From Rossellomorea orangium (GTDB lineage Bacteria > Bacillota > Bacilli > Bacillales > Bacillaceae_B): 64,000 nt of DNA. The stretch covers positions 186,001-250,000 of the forward strand of contig NZ_JAHWGH010000008.1 in assembly GCF_019334305.1 (NCBI RefSeq). Reading direction: 5' to 3'. Below, piece by piece: positions 1 to 8,053 of this stretch. The notes under the pieces were generated by a model. It made no database searches, had not been told where the DNA came from, and saw nothing but the letters and a program-made list of their open reading frames with translations. The position numbers were made by a program, and so were the translations under genes. Numbering within the stretch: position 1 is the stretch's first letter; every line of letters starts with the position of its first letter.

Positions 1-960
1 AAGCCATACGTCTATGTGACAAGAAAATTGCCGGAGTCCGTCATCGATCCGTTACGGGAAGATTTCAAGGTGGAGATGTGGGATCGGGAGGATGCACCTG
101 TGCCAAGGAATATCCTCCTTGATAAAGCAGAGAAAGCTTCAGCATTACTGACCATGCTGTCGGACAAGGTCGACCGGGAGCTCTTACAGAGAGCAAGCTC
201 CTTGAAGGTTGTATCCAACCTTGCAGTCGGCTATGACAATATAGATGTTGAAGCGGCAAAGGAAAAAGGGATCACCATTACGAATACGCCTGATGTATTG
301 ACAGAAACCACGGCCGACTTAACATTTGCCTTATTAATGGCTGTTGCAAGAAGGGTTGTTGAAGCCGACAGATATATAAAAGAAGGAAACTGGAAAAGCT
401 GGTCACCCCTTCTCCTTGCAGGCACCGATATTCATCACAAAACCATGGGGATTGTCGGTATGGGAAGTATAGGTGAAGGTGTGGCGAGAAGGGCGAAAGG
501 GTTCAATATGGATGTATTATACTACAATCGCTCCAGAAAGCCCGAAGCAGAAACTGGCATCGGAGTAAGGTATGCTCCATTCGAAGAGCTTCTTGCTCAA
601 TCGGATTTCGTTGTCATCCTTGCACCTCTGAGTCCTGACACAGAAGGGATGTTTCAGGAAGAGCAGTTTAAAATAATGAAGGATACATCGATGCTCATCA
701 ATGCAGCGCGGGGCCCTATCGTCAACGAAGATGCACTCGTACAGGCATTAAAAAGGGGGGACATCAGAGGAGCCGGATTGGATGTATTTGAAATCGAACC
801 CATCAGTAAAGATCATCCTCTACTAAAGTTCGATCGAGTGGTCGCGCTTCCCCATATCGGAAGCTCTTCTCAGGATACCCGGAATAATATGATGACGCTT
901 TGCGTGGAGAATATCAAAGCCGTTCTAAACGGAGACGGTCCGAAAACAGCGGTGAAGTAA
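1..960 (+). CDS. D-isomer-specific 2-hydroxyacid dehydrogenase, GyaR/glyoxylate reductase-like (5' end at window edge)
   Basis: NAD(P)H-dependent reduction of a 2-keto acid such as glyoxylate or hydroxypyruvate, in the cytosol. The frame is open from base 1 (KPYVYVTRKLPE...), and family proteins usually begin just one Met before this, so the start codon probably lies immediately upstream of the window; the internal GTG at 16 is less likely. The nucleotide-binding motif GMGSIGEG lies mid-protein, and the catalytic Arg (NAARGP), Glu (EIEP) and His (PHIGSSS) of the family are all present. Exact substrate cannot be told from sequence. A strong hairpin terminator follows directly. Confidence 0.9.
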   Translation, partial: KPYVYVTRKLPESVIDPLREDFKVEMWDREDAPVPRNILLDKAEKASALLTMLSDKVDRELLQRASSLKVVSNLAVGYDNIDVEAAKEKGITITNTPDVLTETTADLTFALLMAVARRVVEADRYIKEGNWKSWSPLLLAGTDIHHKTMGIVGMGSIGEGVARRAKGFNMDVLYYNRSRKPEAETGIGVRYAPFEELLAQSDFVVILAPLSPDTEGMFQEEQFKIMKDTSMLINAARGPIVNEDALVQALKRGDIRGAGLDVFEIEPISKDHPLLKFDRVVALPHIGSSSQDTRNNMMTLCVENIKAVLNGDGPKTAVK

Positions 961-963
961 AAG

Positions 964-1000
964 AAAAGCCTGAAATCCCTTGGAGGGATTTCAGGCTTTT
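964..1000. terminator. Bidirectional intrinsic terminator
   Basis: A perfect 15-16 bp stem (arms AAAGCCTGAAATCCC and its complement) with a 5-nt loop and T/A runs on both sides separates the convergent dehydrogenase and yutI-like genes. Confidence 0.85.
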
Positions 1001-1008
1001 AACATGCA

Positions 1009-1245
1009 TTAGAATACTTGCTCTACTTCAACGATCCCAGGAACTTCTTCCACTAATGCGCGTTCGATTCCTGCTTTTAATGTGATGGTTGAACTTGGGC
1101 AGCTTCCACATGCACCAAGTAAGCGTAATTTCACAATGCCATCTTCAACGTCTACAAGTTCACAGTCTCCACCATCGCGAAGTAGGAACGGACGTAATTT
1201 ATCTAATACTTCCTGAACGGGTGCAATCATTTCGTTTTCAGCCAT
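1009..1245 (-). CDS. yutI: NifU C-terminal-domain Fe-S scaffold protein, YutI-like
   Basis: A 78-residue protein consisting only of a NifU C-terminal (Nfu) domain. The signature CGSC pair (about residues 46-49, in [11 protein letters not shown]) can bind a [4Fe-4S] cluster at a dimer interface for delivery to apo-proteins. The N-terminal part ([16 protein letters not shown]) is typical of Nfu domains. It is convergent with the dehydrogenase and divergent from the YuzD gene. Another Fe-S assembly factor (YutM-like) sits 5 kb away, as on the B. subtilis map. Confidence 0.9.
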   Translation of the reverse strand: MAENEMIAPVQEVLDKLRPFLLRDGGDCELVDVEDGIVKLRLLGACGSCPSSTITLKAGIERALVEEVPGIVEVEQVF

Positions 1246-1432
1246 AATTATCTACTCCTTTCCTTATTATCTATTATAATGACATATTCGCAAAAAATCT
1301 ATCAACCTGCAAACGATTGGGCGCATCTTTTTCAAGAAATGTTTCCCATGCCAAGAAAATCTCATAATATGGTTCCAACCTTCCTGGTTTTTTTGTAAAA
1401 TAAACAAAAGAAGAAACTAAGGGGAGAATCAT

Positions 1433-1759
1433 ATGGAGCGTAAGCCGGTTGAACTTCATGTTTATGGGGCGGAAATACTCTGTCCAAGCTGTGTAAACTT
1501 ACCATCATCGAAAGAAACATATGAATGGCTGGAGGCTGCTGTGAGCAGGAAATATCCGAATCAGCCATTTATGATTAAATATGTGGACATTCACAATCCA
1601 CCAGAAGAAGAATCTGTCAAACAGTTTGCCACAAGGGTGATTGAGGAAGATATGTTCTATCCGGTTGTTCTGTTGGAAGGAACTATTGTCGGAGAAGGAA
1701 ACCCCCGCTTGAAGACGATTTACTCAGAACTTGAGAAATATGGATATAAGGCAGTTTAA
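1433..1759 (+). CDS. yuzD: YuzD-family protein (DUF1462), thioredoxin-like fold
   Basis: A 108-residue cytosolic protein with an early CPSC motif (residues 18-21, ILCPSCVNLPSS) and a beta-alpha-beta pattern suggesting a thioredoxin-like fold. The function of the family is not established; a disulfide or metal-related role is only an inference from the Cys pair. The ATG at 1433 follows a GGGGAGAA ribosome site. It is divergent from yutI with about 190 bp between them and ends in its own terminator. Confidence 0.85.
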   Translation: MERKPVELHVYGAEILCPSCVNLPSSKETYEWLEAAVSRKYPNQPFMIKYVDIHNPPEEESVKQFATRVIEEDMFYPVVLLEGTIVGEGNPRLKTIYSELEKYGYKAV

Positions 1760-1770
1760 GCCCTGAATTA

Positions 1771-1803
1771 GCCAATTTCATTTAAAGGAAATTGGCCTTT
1801 TTT
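1771..1803 (+). terminator. Intrinsic terminator after yuzD
   Basis: Stem GCCAATTTC/GAAATTGGC with an 8-nt loop is followed by a run of Ts. Confidence 0.85.
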
Positions 1804-1862
1804 ATGTGTAACAGGCTCATGAATTGAAGCAACACCTTCATTATTATAAACTAATTAAGTAG

Positions 1863-1876
1863 ACTGACTAGTCAGT
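1863..1876. promoter_or_regulatory. Palindromic operator upstream of the P450 gene
   Basis: The perfect 14-bp palindrome ACTGACTAGTCAGT lies 17 bp before the P450 start codon, flanked by AATTAA-type sequence on both sides. A possible promoter (TTGAAG at 1824 and TAAACT at 1847, 17 bp apart) places it right after the -10. Its form is typical of TetR-family operators. No TetR gene is visible nearby, so the repressor would be encoded elsewhere. Confidence 0.6.
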
Positions 1877-1892
1877 TAATTAAAGGGGGTAT

Positions 1893-3101
1893 ATGATGAA
1901 TTCGTTTGAATCTGTATTTCAGTCCAACTTTAAAAGCGGGGCATACTCATTTTATTCTCATTTGAGAGAAACGGAACCAGTATTCGCTGCTTGGGAAGGT
2001 GGAGAGCATACAACCTGGATCGTGTCTGGATATGAAGATGTGTTAGAACTATTAAAGACCCAATCGTTTATTAAAAATCAATCAAAGGTGTTTCCCGATT
2101 CAGAGCAAACCAACGATTTGCCTCTGGAGGCAAGGGTGTTCCAGCATATGATGCTCGATGTGGATCCACCTGACCATACACGGCTGAGAAAACTTGTACA
2201 GCCTTATTTCAATCCAAAACGGATACAGGAGCTTTCGCCCAGGATCGAGGCTGTTGCCGATCAACTGATCGATGAAATGAAGATGACAGAAGGCCCGGTA
2301 GACCTGATTAATGAGTTTGCCTTTCCCCTTCCTATCATCGTCATCTCCGAACTTCTTGGGGTACCGTCGGAGGATCGTGAAAAGTTCAGGCGTTGGTCCA
2401 ACACCATTGTATCTGCATCTGACAATATGAGCGCTGATTTTCAGGGGGATGTAAGAGAATTTATCGAATACTTGACGCTTCTCTTTAAGGATAAGAAAGA
2501 AAATCCAAAGGAGGATTTGATTTCGAATTTGATCCTGCATGAGGAAGAAGGGGAACAGCTAACGGAAGATGAACTGTATTCGATGATCGTTCTTCTCATT
2601 ATTGCTGGCCATGAAACAACTGTTAACCTGATTGGGAACGGGATGTATGCCCTCTTTGAACATCCACGCCAATTAGAGAAGCTGAGGAAGGATCACACTC
2701 TCATTGAGACGGCAATCGAAGAATCACTTCGTTTCTATAGTCCGGTTGATTTCTCTACAGCAAGGTGGTCTGCTGACGACATGGATTTCAAGGGAAAAAG
2801 CATCAAGAAAGGAGACATGGTGCTTGCTTCCATTTCTTCTGCCAACCGTGATGAAAGAAAATTTGAAGGTGCGGACACGTTCGATGTGACACGGAAGCCG
2901 AATCCTCATATGGCCTTCGGATATGGCATTCATTTCTGTTTAGGAGCGCCCCTTGCACGACTAGAAGGAAAGATAGCCTTTGAGAAACTGCTAAGAGCCT
3001 TTCCAAACATGACAATGGCCGGAAGTTCTGATGAATCGAATTGGAGGGACATGTTCCTGCTTAGAGGACTAAAGGAACTGCCCGTACATCTATATGCATA
3101 A
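1893..3101 (+). CDS. Bacterial class cytochrome P450
   Basis: A soluble 402-residue P450 of the usual bacterial size. Visible motifs are the I-helix oxygen-activation segment AGHETT, the ExxR motif in EESLRFYS, and the heme-binding loop FGYGIHFCLGAPLAR with the axial Cys near residue 349. It would need a separate ferredoxin and reductase; the ferredoxin-NADP reductase YumC is encoded 5 kb away, though a functional link is not shown. The substrate is unknown. Two adjacent ATGs (1893, 1896) follow a GGGGG ribosome site. Transcription is probably controlled through the palindrome just upstream. Confidence 0.93.
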   Translation: MMNSFESVFQSNFKSGAYSFYSHLRETEPVFAAWEGGEHTTWIVSGYEDVLELLKTQSFIKNQSKVFPDSEQTNDLPLEARVFQHMMLDVDPPDHTRLRKLVQPYFNPKRIQELSPRIEAVADQLIDEMKMTEGPVDLINEFAFPLPIIVISELLGVPSEDREKFRRWSNTIVSASDNMSADFQGDVREFIEYLTLLFKDKKENPKEDLISNLILHEEEGEQLTEDELYSMIVLLIIAGHETTVNLIGNGMYALFEHPRQLEKLRKDHTLIETAIEESLRFYSPVDFSTARWSADDMDFKGKSIKKGDMVLASISSANRDERKFEGADTFDVTRKPNPHMAFGYGIHFCLGAPLARLEGKIAFEKLLRAFPNMTMAGSSDESNWRDMFLLRGLKELPVHLYA

Positions 3102-3118
3102 GTAAATAGATAAAAGAA

Positions 3119-3150
3119 GAACCCCTACTGTTGGTAGTAGGGGTTGTTTT
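3119..3150. terminator. Terminator between convergent P450 and yutJ
   Basis: A 10-bp stem (AACCCCTACT/AGTAGGGGTT) with a short loop is followed by GTTTT. Confidence 0.8.
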
Positions 3151-3151
3151 A

Positions 3152-4219
3152 TCATCCATTATGATATTTATACATCCACAACACACCGGATTTCAACAAG
3201 CGGGCAACCCGTCCAGTGATGGAGCGTTCATTCACAAGTCCGAAACCGTGTTTCTTTCCAAGTGAGCCAAGAATCCCTTTTAACTTGATCTTCGGTAATT
3301 CTGCAGGGAGCTCTTCGTTGTTCCAGCGTTTCAGTAGTATCGTTACAATTTGTTCTGCTTGTCCTTCAGCCAGTTGGGCACTTGGGGCTTGAGGAAGGCT
3401 AGCGCAGTCCCCTACGACGTATACATGTTCATCCTGGGGAAGGTTGTGGTACTTTGTCAGGGTGACGCGACCGCTTGCATCCTTCTCCACGTCCATGTCA
3501 CGAACGACCTTGCTTGGCTGGATTCCCGCGGTCCAAACGATGGCATCGCAGAAAATCTGCTCTTCGTGGTTATGTAACGTGTTGGGTTCCACTTTCGTGA
3601 TATTGGAATTGTTCACGATTTCCACGCCGTTTTCATCAAACCAGCCGTGAACGTAAGCGCTTAGACGTTCAGGAAAGGCATTAAGAATACGCGGTCCACG
3701 GTCAAATAGCTTAATCTTCAGGTCCGAACGGCTTTCCCGAAGCTCACTGGCAAGTTCAATACCGCTTAATCCGGCTCCGACGATTCCGACAACGGAACCT
3801 GCAGGAAGGTTACACAGTGTTTGATACGTCTTACGGGACCTTTCAATCGTTTGAATCGAGAAAGTATGTTCGTCAGCACCCGGGACATTATGATATTTGT
3901 CCTCACACCCGAGACCGATGACAAGGTCATCATAAGGTACGGGATCCTGATCTTTCATCCGGACGAGTTTATTTTCCATATCAACGCCTGAGATATCTCC
4001 GTATACATAGGATAAACGGGCATGTTCCGGGAAGGATACGCGTACATGTTGATCTGAAATCGTACCCGCAGCCAAAGCATAATATTCTGTCTTCAGACAG
4101 TGATAAGGATTTCGGTCAATCAGGGTAATCGATACATCTTCAGGTAATTGGTTGGGTAATAAGCGAAGAAGGACGCGCATGTTGCCGTATCCTCCGCCAA
4201 GCAGCACTAATTGTTTCAT
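3152..4219 (-). CDS. yutJ: NADH dehydrogenase-like FAD protein, YutJ-like
   Basis: A 355-residue pyridine nucleotide-disulfide oxidoreductase-fold protein related to type II NADH dehydrogenases, which pass electrons from NADH to menaquinone without pumping protons. The N-terminal FAD motif LLGGGYGN, the NAD-binding GIVGAGLSGIE and the C-terminal FAD motif VYVVGDCA are all visible. The C-terminal part has no long membrane helix, so peripheral attachment is most likely. It is one of two such proteins in the window (the other is YumB). The ATG follows AAAAGGGG. It faces the P450 across a terminator and is divergent from yuzB. Confidence 0.88.
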   Translation of the reverse strand: MKQLVLLGGGYGNMRVLLRLLPNQLPEDVSITLIDRNPYHCLKTEYYALAAGTISDQHVRVSFPEHARLSYVYGDISGVDMENKLVRMKDQDPVPYDDLVIGLGCEDKYHNVPGADEHTFSIQTIERSRKTYQTLCNLPAGSVVGIVGAGLSGIELASELRESRSDLKIKLFDRGPRILNAFPERLSAYVHGWFDENGVEIVNNSNITKVEPNTLHNHEEQIFCDAIVWTAGIQPSKVVRDMDVEKDASGRVTLTKYHNLPQDEHVYVVGDCASLPQAPSAQLAEGQAEQIVTILLKRWNNEELPAELPKIKLKGILGSLGKKHGFGLVNERSITGRVARLLKSGVLWMYKYHNG

Positions 4220-4547
4220 GAAAATTTCCCCTTTTGCACTCTACATTATTGTTGAAATAGTGTGTTTGTATATGATTTATATCCCTATAAAGATCAGGGA
4301 CAGGATTCAAAGGACATCCACGCCGAAACGGGTCCTGACAAAGTAAGCATTTTCAATATTAGACATATTTCAAGTAAATTCTACATTAATAAACCTATTA
4401 ACATTAAAAGTATATCGAAATACAGGTGTTTTCACAACAGAAATAAGCGAAAATGTTCACAATCTGTTATACCATTACATGGAATGCAAATCATTGACGA
4501 GTGTCATAAAAAAAGGTAGCATAACAAAGAGTAGTGAGGTGATGGAA
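4220..4547. other. AT-rich divergent intergenic region (yutJ/yuzB)
   Basis: This region of about 330 bp has no credible coding frame. It should hold the yutJ promoter on the minus strand, where I see no clear consensus, and the yuzB promoter listed separately. Confidence 0.5.
4494..4522 (+). promoter_or_regulatory. Sigma-A-type promoter for yuzB
   Basis: TTGACG (4494-4499) and TAGCAT (4517-4522) are separated by 17 bp and lie about 25 bp before the start codon. Confidence 0.55.
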
Positions 4548-4784
4548 TTGAAACCTATTATTGAATTTTGTATAAGCAATCTTGCTAGCGGTGCGCAAAA
4601 AGCGCTTGAAATATTGGAAAGAGACCCGAACCTTGATGTCATTGAGTACGGATGCCTGGGTTACTGCGGAAAATGCGCACAATCCTTCTATGCTCTCGTC
4701 AATGGGGAAGTCGTTACAGGTGACACACCTGAAGAACTCGTGGATGAGATCTATCAATTCCTTGAAGACAACCCGATGTTCTAA
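4548..4784 (+). CDS. yuzB: YuzB-family protein (DUF1450)
   Basis: A small 78-residue protein with three conserved Cys: one near the N-terminus (IEFC) and a CLGYCGKC motif in the centre. The family is widespread in Firmicutes and of unknown function; the Cys arrangement suggests a redox or metal role. I chose the TTG at 4548 because GAGGTG lies 8 nt before it and the resulting length equals the family norm; the ATG at 4542 is too close to the ribosome site. It carries its own promoter and terminator. Confidence 0.88.
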   Translation: MKPIIEFCISNLASGAQKALEILERDPNLDVIEYGCLGYCGKCAQSFYALVNGEVVTGDTPEELVDEIYQFLEDNPMF

Positions 4785-4788
4785 TGTA

Positions 4789-4817
4789 AAGCCGGTTTAG
4801 CCGGCTTATTTTTTTTG
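4789..4817 (+). terminator. Intrinsic terminator after yuzB
   Basis: Stem AAGCCGG/CCGGCTT with a 5-nt loop and a T-rich tail. Confidence 0.8.
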
Positions 4818-4910
4818 TGTTTTTTTGGAGGATTTTTACAATATGTGAGAGAATGACTAGATGAGACAGTCAGAAAGGGTGAGGAGATCATTCGTTATTT
4901 TCAAGGAGTC

Positions 4911-5258
4911 ATGCAGATGAACCTTAAGGTGCGGGACATGAAAGAGTCGAAAAGATGGTATACGGAAGTTCTAGGTCTTAAAGTACATAAAGATTATGGT
5001 ACAACCGTGGTTTTTTCCTTTGGTGAAGAAATGTCGGCGGCTCTTTGCTTGATTGAAACAGGCGAGGCGGTCATTAGCGGGGACACTTATCCGGTCTTAC
5101 AAATATCTGAAGAGTACAAAGATGTTCTTTATAAGAATCTCGTGGAAAAAGGTGTAAGGGTGGAAAGCAATCCCGGACATCTTAGTCATTTTAAGTTCTA
5201 TGATCCAGACGGGAATATGCTTGAGGCCTATTGTCCTGGGATATATGAAAAAAACTAG
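4911..5258 (+). CDS. VOC-family (glyoxalase/bleomycin-resistance fold) protein
   Basis: A 115-residue protein with one glyoxalase/VOC domain made of two beta-alpha-beta-beta-beta repeats. Typical segments are VRDMKESKRWYTEVLGLKV near the start and FYDPDGNMLEAYCP near the end, where the last Glu commonly binds metal. The family covers lyases, dioxygenases and resistance proteins, so the substrate cannot be named. AAGGAG precedes the two possible ATGs (4911 and 4917). A hairpin shared with the convergent neighbour overlaps its stop codon. Confidence 0.82.
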   Translation: MQMNLKVRDMKESKRWYTEVLGLKVHKDYGTTVVFSFGEEMSAALCLIETGEAVISGDTYPVLQISEEYKDVLYKNLVEKGVRVESNPGHLSHFKFYDPDGNMLEAYCPGIYEKN

Positions 5259-5280
5259 TGGACGCTTCCACTAGTTTTTT
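5248..5280. terminator. Bidirectional terminator overlapping the VOC gene end
   Basis: Arms AAAAAACTAGTGG and CCACTAGTTTTTT form a 13-bp stem with A and T runs built into the arms, so it can work in both directions. Confidence 0.85.
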
Positions 5281-5978
5281 CATATGGATTTTGTTTCTTT
5301 ATACACTTCCCGCATTTCGTACCATCGTTCTCTGGCCATTTCGATGATTTTTGGTTCGGTAGAGAGGTGCTGTTTACTGATCACCCGGGACAGATACGCA
5401 ACCGACTCATTGATTTTATCCTGTCTTCTCAATAATTCAGCGATTAAATAAAGGAGCTTTGTCTCTGACATCAAAGAACCTGATGCGTTATCAGTCAAAT
5501 AGGAGTCTATGTATTCATGTGTAGCGAGATTAATGAAGCGTCTTTCCTGATCTCCTTCCCCGATTTTGCGATATAGCCAGGCTGTCCGAAGGTATAAACC
5601 TGCAATGGTCATTTTTTTCTCTTTCTTGATCAAGGCGCAATAAGCCGCCAGTTTATAAGTGTTGATCGCGTCTTCATATGACCTGATCTTTCCATAATCC
5701 TGAGGTTTCCAGTGCAGACTGATTTTCTCTTCCAACTCAGCTTTCAGGACAGGAGGAATGTATGCCGTGAAATCATCTGTATATGAAAATCCACACCCTG
5801 GACAAACCGCCACGTTATAGAGCAGAGGATTTACATCGTCGGACTCGTACAAGGGACAAAAGTCGCTATCGTACCCTGACAGTTTCACAAAGCGGGAACG
5901 GATCCGCGTGGTACTGTAGGAGTGTTTACAAGAGAGACACTGTGTCTTCTTATCATAAAAGGGGGTCACAACCGTCAT
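5280..5978 (-). CDS. DUF2225 family protein (zinc-finger-like N-terminus)
   Basis: A 232-residue cytosolic protein. Two CxxC pairs, CLSC near residue 14 and CPGC near residue 60, suggest one metal-binding knuckle at the N-terminus, followed by an all-helical region resembling TPR-type repeats. This architecture is the Firmicutes DUF2225 family, whose function is unknown. I chose the ATG at 5978 because GAGGTG sits 6-7 nt upstream; the GTG at 5987 is part of that ribosome site. Confidence 0.8.
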   Translation of the reverse strand: MTVVTPFYDKKTQCLSCKHSYSTTRIRSRFVKLSGYDSDFCPLYESDDVNPLLYNVAVCPGCGFSYTDDFTAYIPPVLKAELEEKISLHWKPQDYGKIRSYEDAINTYKLAAYCALIKKEKKMTIAGLYLRTAWLYRKIGEGDQERRFINLATHEYIDSYLTDNASGSLMSETKLLYLIAELLRRQDKINESVAYLSRVISKQHLSTEPKIIEMARERWYEMREVYKETKSI

Positions 5979-6194
5979 GTATATCACCTCGTAATCGGGA
6001 CTATTTACCTTATTATACCTTGATGGAAGGTGGGTGGACCACTATTTTTTTGATTTTTTAAGTAAAAGGTCACGATTCGTTTGAATATTCTTAAATATTT
6101 ACTTCCAAACGTCACCAAAGCCCCTTTGGTTGAGTAGTAAAATAGAAAGGAGTATACTAAGTAGTAAGAAATGAAAAGGTTGGGGGTGTAATGA

Positions 6195-6557
6195 ATGAGT
6201 GAAGTTGTCATTCTAACAGAAGCTGCTGCCCTTCAGATAAAGGATATGATGAAGGAGCATGACGAAACAGATGCCATGTTACGTGTAGCGGTGAAAGGGG
6301 GAGGCTGCAGCGGCCTTTCTTACGGTATGGGATTCGAACATGACGTGCAGGATGGGGATACCACGACGGAGCAGCATGGAATCAAGCTGGTCGTGGCAAA
6401 AAATGATGCTGCCATCCTGAACGGTACAAAAATAGATTACAAGCAGTCCATGATGGGCGGCGGGTTCACGATCGACAATCCGAACGCCATCGCTTCATGC
6501 GGGTGCGGATCATCATTCGTGACGGCGACGAATAAGGGTACGCCGGAAAATTGCTAA
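6195..6557 (+). CDS. yutM: HesB/IscA-family Fe-S assembly protein, YutM-like
   Basis: A 120-residue A-type Fe-S carrier that would hold and pass Fe-S clusters to target enzymes. The three conserved Cys of the family are present: one in GGGCSGLSYGMGF and two in the C-terminal CGCGSSF. The length and the N-terminus (VVILTEAAALQIKDMM) are standard. The ATG is preceded by GGGGGTG. The gene is monocistronic and ends in a strong terminator whose arms recur elsewhere in the window. Confidence 0.92.
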   Translation: MSEVVILTEAAALQIKDMMKEHDETDAMLRVAVKGGGCSGLSYGMGFEHDVQDGDTTTEQHGIKLVVAKNDAAILNGTKIDYKQSMMGGGFTIDNPNAIASCGCGSSFVTATNKGTPENC

Positions 6558-6561
6558 ACAT

Positions 6562-6602
6562 AAAAAGGGACGGACCTCGCTTTACGAGGTCCGTCCCTTT
6601 TT
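6562..6602. terminator. Bidirectional terminator, GGGACGGACC family copy 1
   Basis: Arms AAAGGGACGGACCTCG and the exact complement flank a 5-nt loop, with A and T runs outside. The same arm sequence recurs at 31764, 38862 and 53754. Confidence 0.9.
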
Positions 6603-6607
6603 AAATA

Positions 6608-7252
6608 TTAATGAATATTCTTCAATGCTTCTTCGACAGGTGTGTCTCCGCTGAGTATTTCAAATACTTTATGGTTCGTTTCTTCGATTGTTAAAGAGTC
6701 AACAAGTACTTTTGCTACGTCTGCACGGGAAATGTCGCTGCTTTTATCCGTGATGCTTGAAGCCGCTGTAATCTTACCGGTGGCATCATCGAAGGAAAGG
6801 GCTCCCGGGCGTACGATGGTGTAATTCAAGCCGCTTTCTTTCAAGTGGGCATCCGCTGCACCTTTTGCCTTTAAGTAAAATTGCAATTCTTCAGGACCGC
6901 TTGAAGGATTATCGGCACCCATGGAGCTAAGCATCACAAAACGCTCGATGCCCATTTTCTTCGCATAATCCACTGCTTTCTTAGCGCCTTCCTGGTCGAT
7001 CGCGAGAGTTTTATCATCTCCCGTAGATCCGCCGCTTCCGGCCGCGAAAATCACGGCATTCACATTCTCAAGGGCATACGAAAAGTCCTGTTCAAGATCG
7101 GCTACGATGGGTCTTGCCCCCAGGTCTTCCATTTCCTTGGCCTGTTCCGTTTTGCGAATCATGGCCCTGACGAAATGCTGGCTGCTGTTCGAGAGCTCTT
7201 TCACTATATGACGGCCAGTGTGACCGTTCGCTCCTATTACTAACACGTTCAT
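6608..7252 (-). CDS. Atypical SDR / NAD(P)-binding protein, YhfK-like
   Basis: A 214-residue Rossmann-fold protein of the NmrA/atypical short-chain dehydrogenase group. The N-terminal nucleotide motif GANGHTG (residues 7-13) is the GxxGxxG form. FVMLSSMGADNP provides the usual conserved Ser, but the classical catalytic YxxxK is only partly seen (YLKAKGAAD), as is usual for this subgroup. It may act as a small-molecule reductase or a redox sensor; no specific role can be assigned. It is convergent with yutM. Confidence 0.85.
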   Translation of the reverse strand: MNVLVIGANGHTGRHIVKELSNSSQHFVRAMIRKTEQAKEMEDLGARPIVADLEQDFSYALENVNAVIFAAGSGGSTGDDKTLAIDQEGAKKAVDYAKKMGIERFVMLSSMGADNPSSGPEELQFYLKAKGAADAHLKESGLNYTIVRPGALSFDDATGKITAASSITDKSSDISRADVAKVLVDSLTIEETNHKVFEILSGDTPVEEALKNIH

Positions 7253-7362
7253 TTTCTACATCATCCTTTATCTGAGTTTTTTGTCCTATTATTGGTCTAC
7301 CCATTCAGGGTGAAAATAAACAAAACACTTGGTAAAGGAAGGTATGGTACCCGGGAGGTCCG

Positions 7363-7980
7363 TTAATTTTTTGATTGGATATTCTTCTTCATAAGAAAAG
7401 CAATCTCCCGACTGTTATCTTGATGAATTTGTTCAAGGTGCTCTATCACGCGCTGTTGTCTTTCCAGGGGGTGATTCTGACTCAGCTTGGCTTTTCCTTC
7501 AATGGACCGTATGGGGATTTTAAACCCGACAATCCCTTTTCGTAAACCGGTCTGGACCTTTTCATCGACATCGTCCAGTGAATATGGACTATCGGCATGC
7601 TCATAATTCTTTACAAGTGACGAAAGGGAACCGATAACCTCGGATTCATCCTCCAACAATTCAAGATTCCCATATACATGTACCGCCACATAATTCCAGG
7701 TAGGGACGGTTTGGTCGGTTTCATACCATGAAGGGGAGATGTATGCATGGGGCCCCTGGAAGACAATGAGCATTTCCTGACCGACGCTCTCTCGCCACTG
7801 GGGATTGGCTTTGGCAAAATGTCCATAAAGACAATGGTTTTCCCTGTCTAACAAGAGAGGTAAATGGGTCGCAAAGGGCCTACCACTGTACTGAGAAAAA
7901 AGGATGGCGAAACTATTTTCCTCTATGATTGAAAATAGCGTTTCTTGATCTTGAATGATGAATTCTTTCGGGATGTACAT
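7363..7980 (-). CDS. PaiB-family FMN-binding negative regulator
   Basis: A 205-residue protein with the split-barrel flavin-binding fold of PaiB. Motifs seen include MYIPKEF at the start, [10 protein letters not shown], and AYISPSWY followed by [13 protein letters not shown]. In B. subtilis PaiB works with the acetyltransferase PaiA and affects protease and sporulation genes. No paiA neighbour exists here, so a plain flavin-binding role is equally possible. GGAGAG precedes the ATG. It is followed on the same strand by the unrelated YhfK-like gene. Confidence 0.87.
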   Translation of the reverse strand: MYIPKEFIIQDQETLFSIIEENSFAILFSQYSGRPFATHLPLLLDRENHCLYGHFAKANPQWRESVGQEMLIVFQGPHAYISPSWYETDQTVPTWNYVAVHVYGNLELLEDESEVIGSLSSLVKNYEHADSPYSLDDVDEKVQTGLRKGIVGFKIPIRSIEGKAKLSQNHPLERQQRVIEHLEQIHQDNSREIAFLMKKNIQSKN

Positions 7981-8000
7981 GGAATTCTCTCCTTTTTATG

Positions 8001-8034
8001 AAAAAGAGGCTCAGGAATCAATATCCCAAGCCTC
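8001..8034 (-). terminator. Terminator after yumC
   Basis: Read on the minus strand, GAGGCT...GGGAT...ATTCC...AGCCTC forms an interrupted stem followed by TTTTT. Confidence 0.65.
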
Positions 8035-8053
8035 CTGAATAAGAGCATGATGA

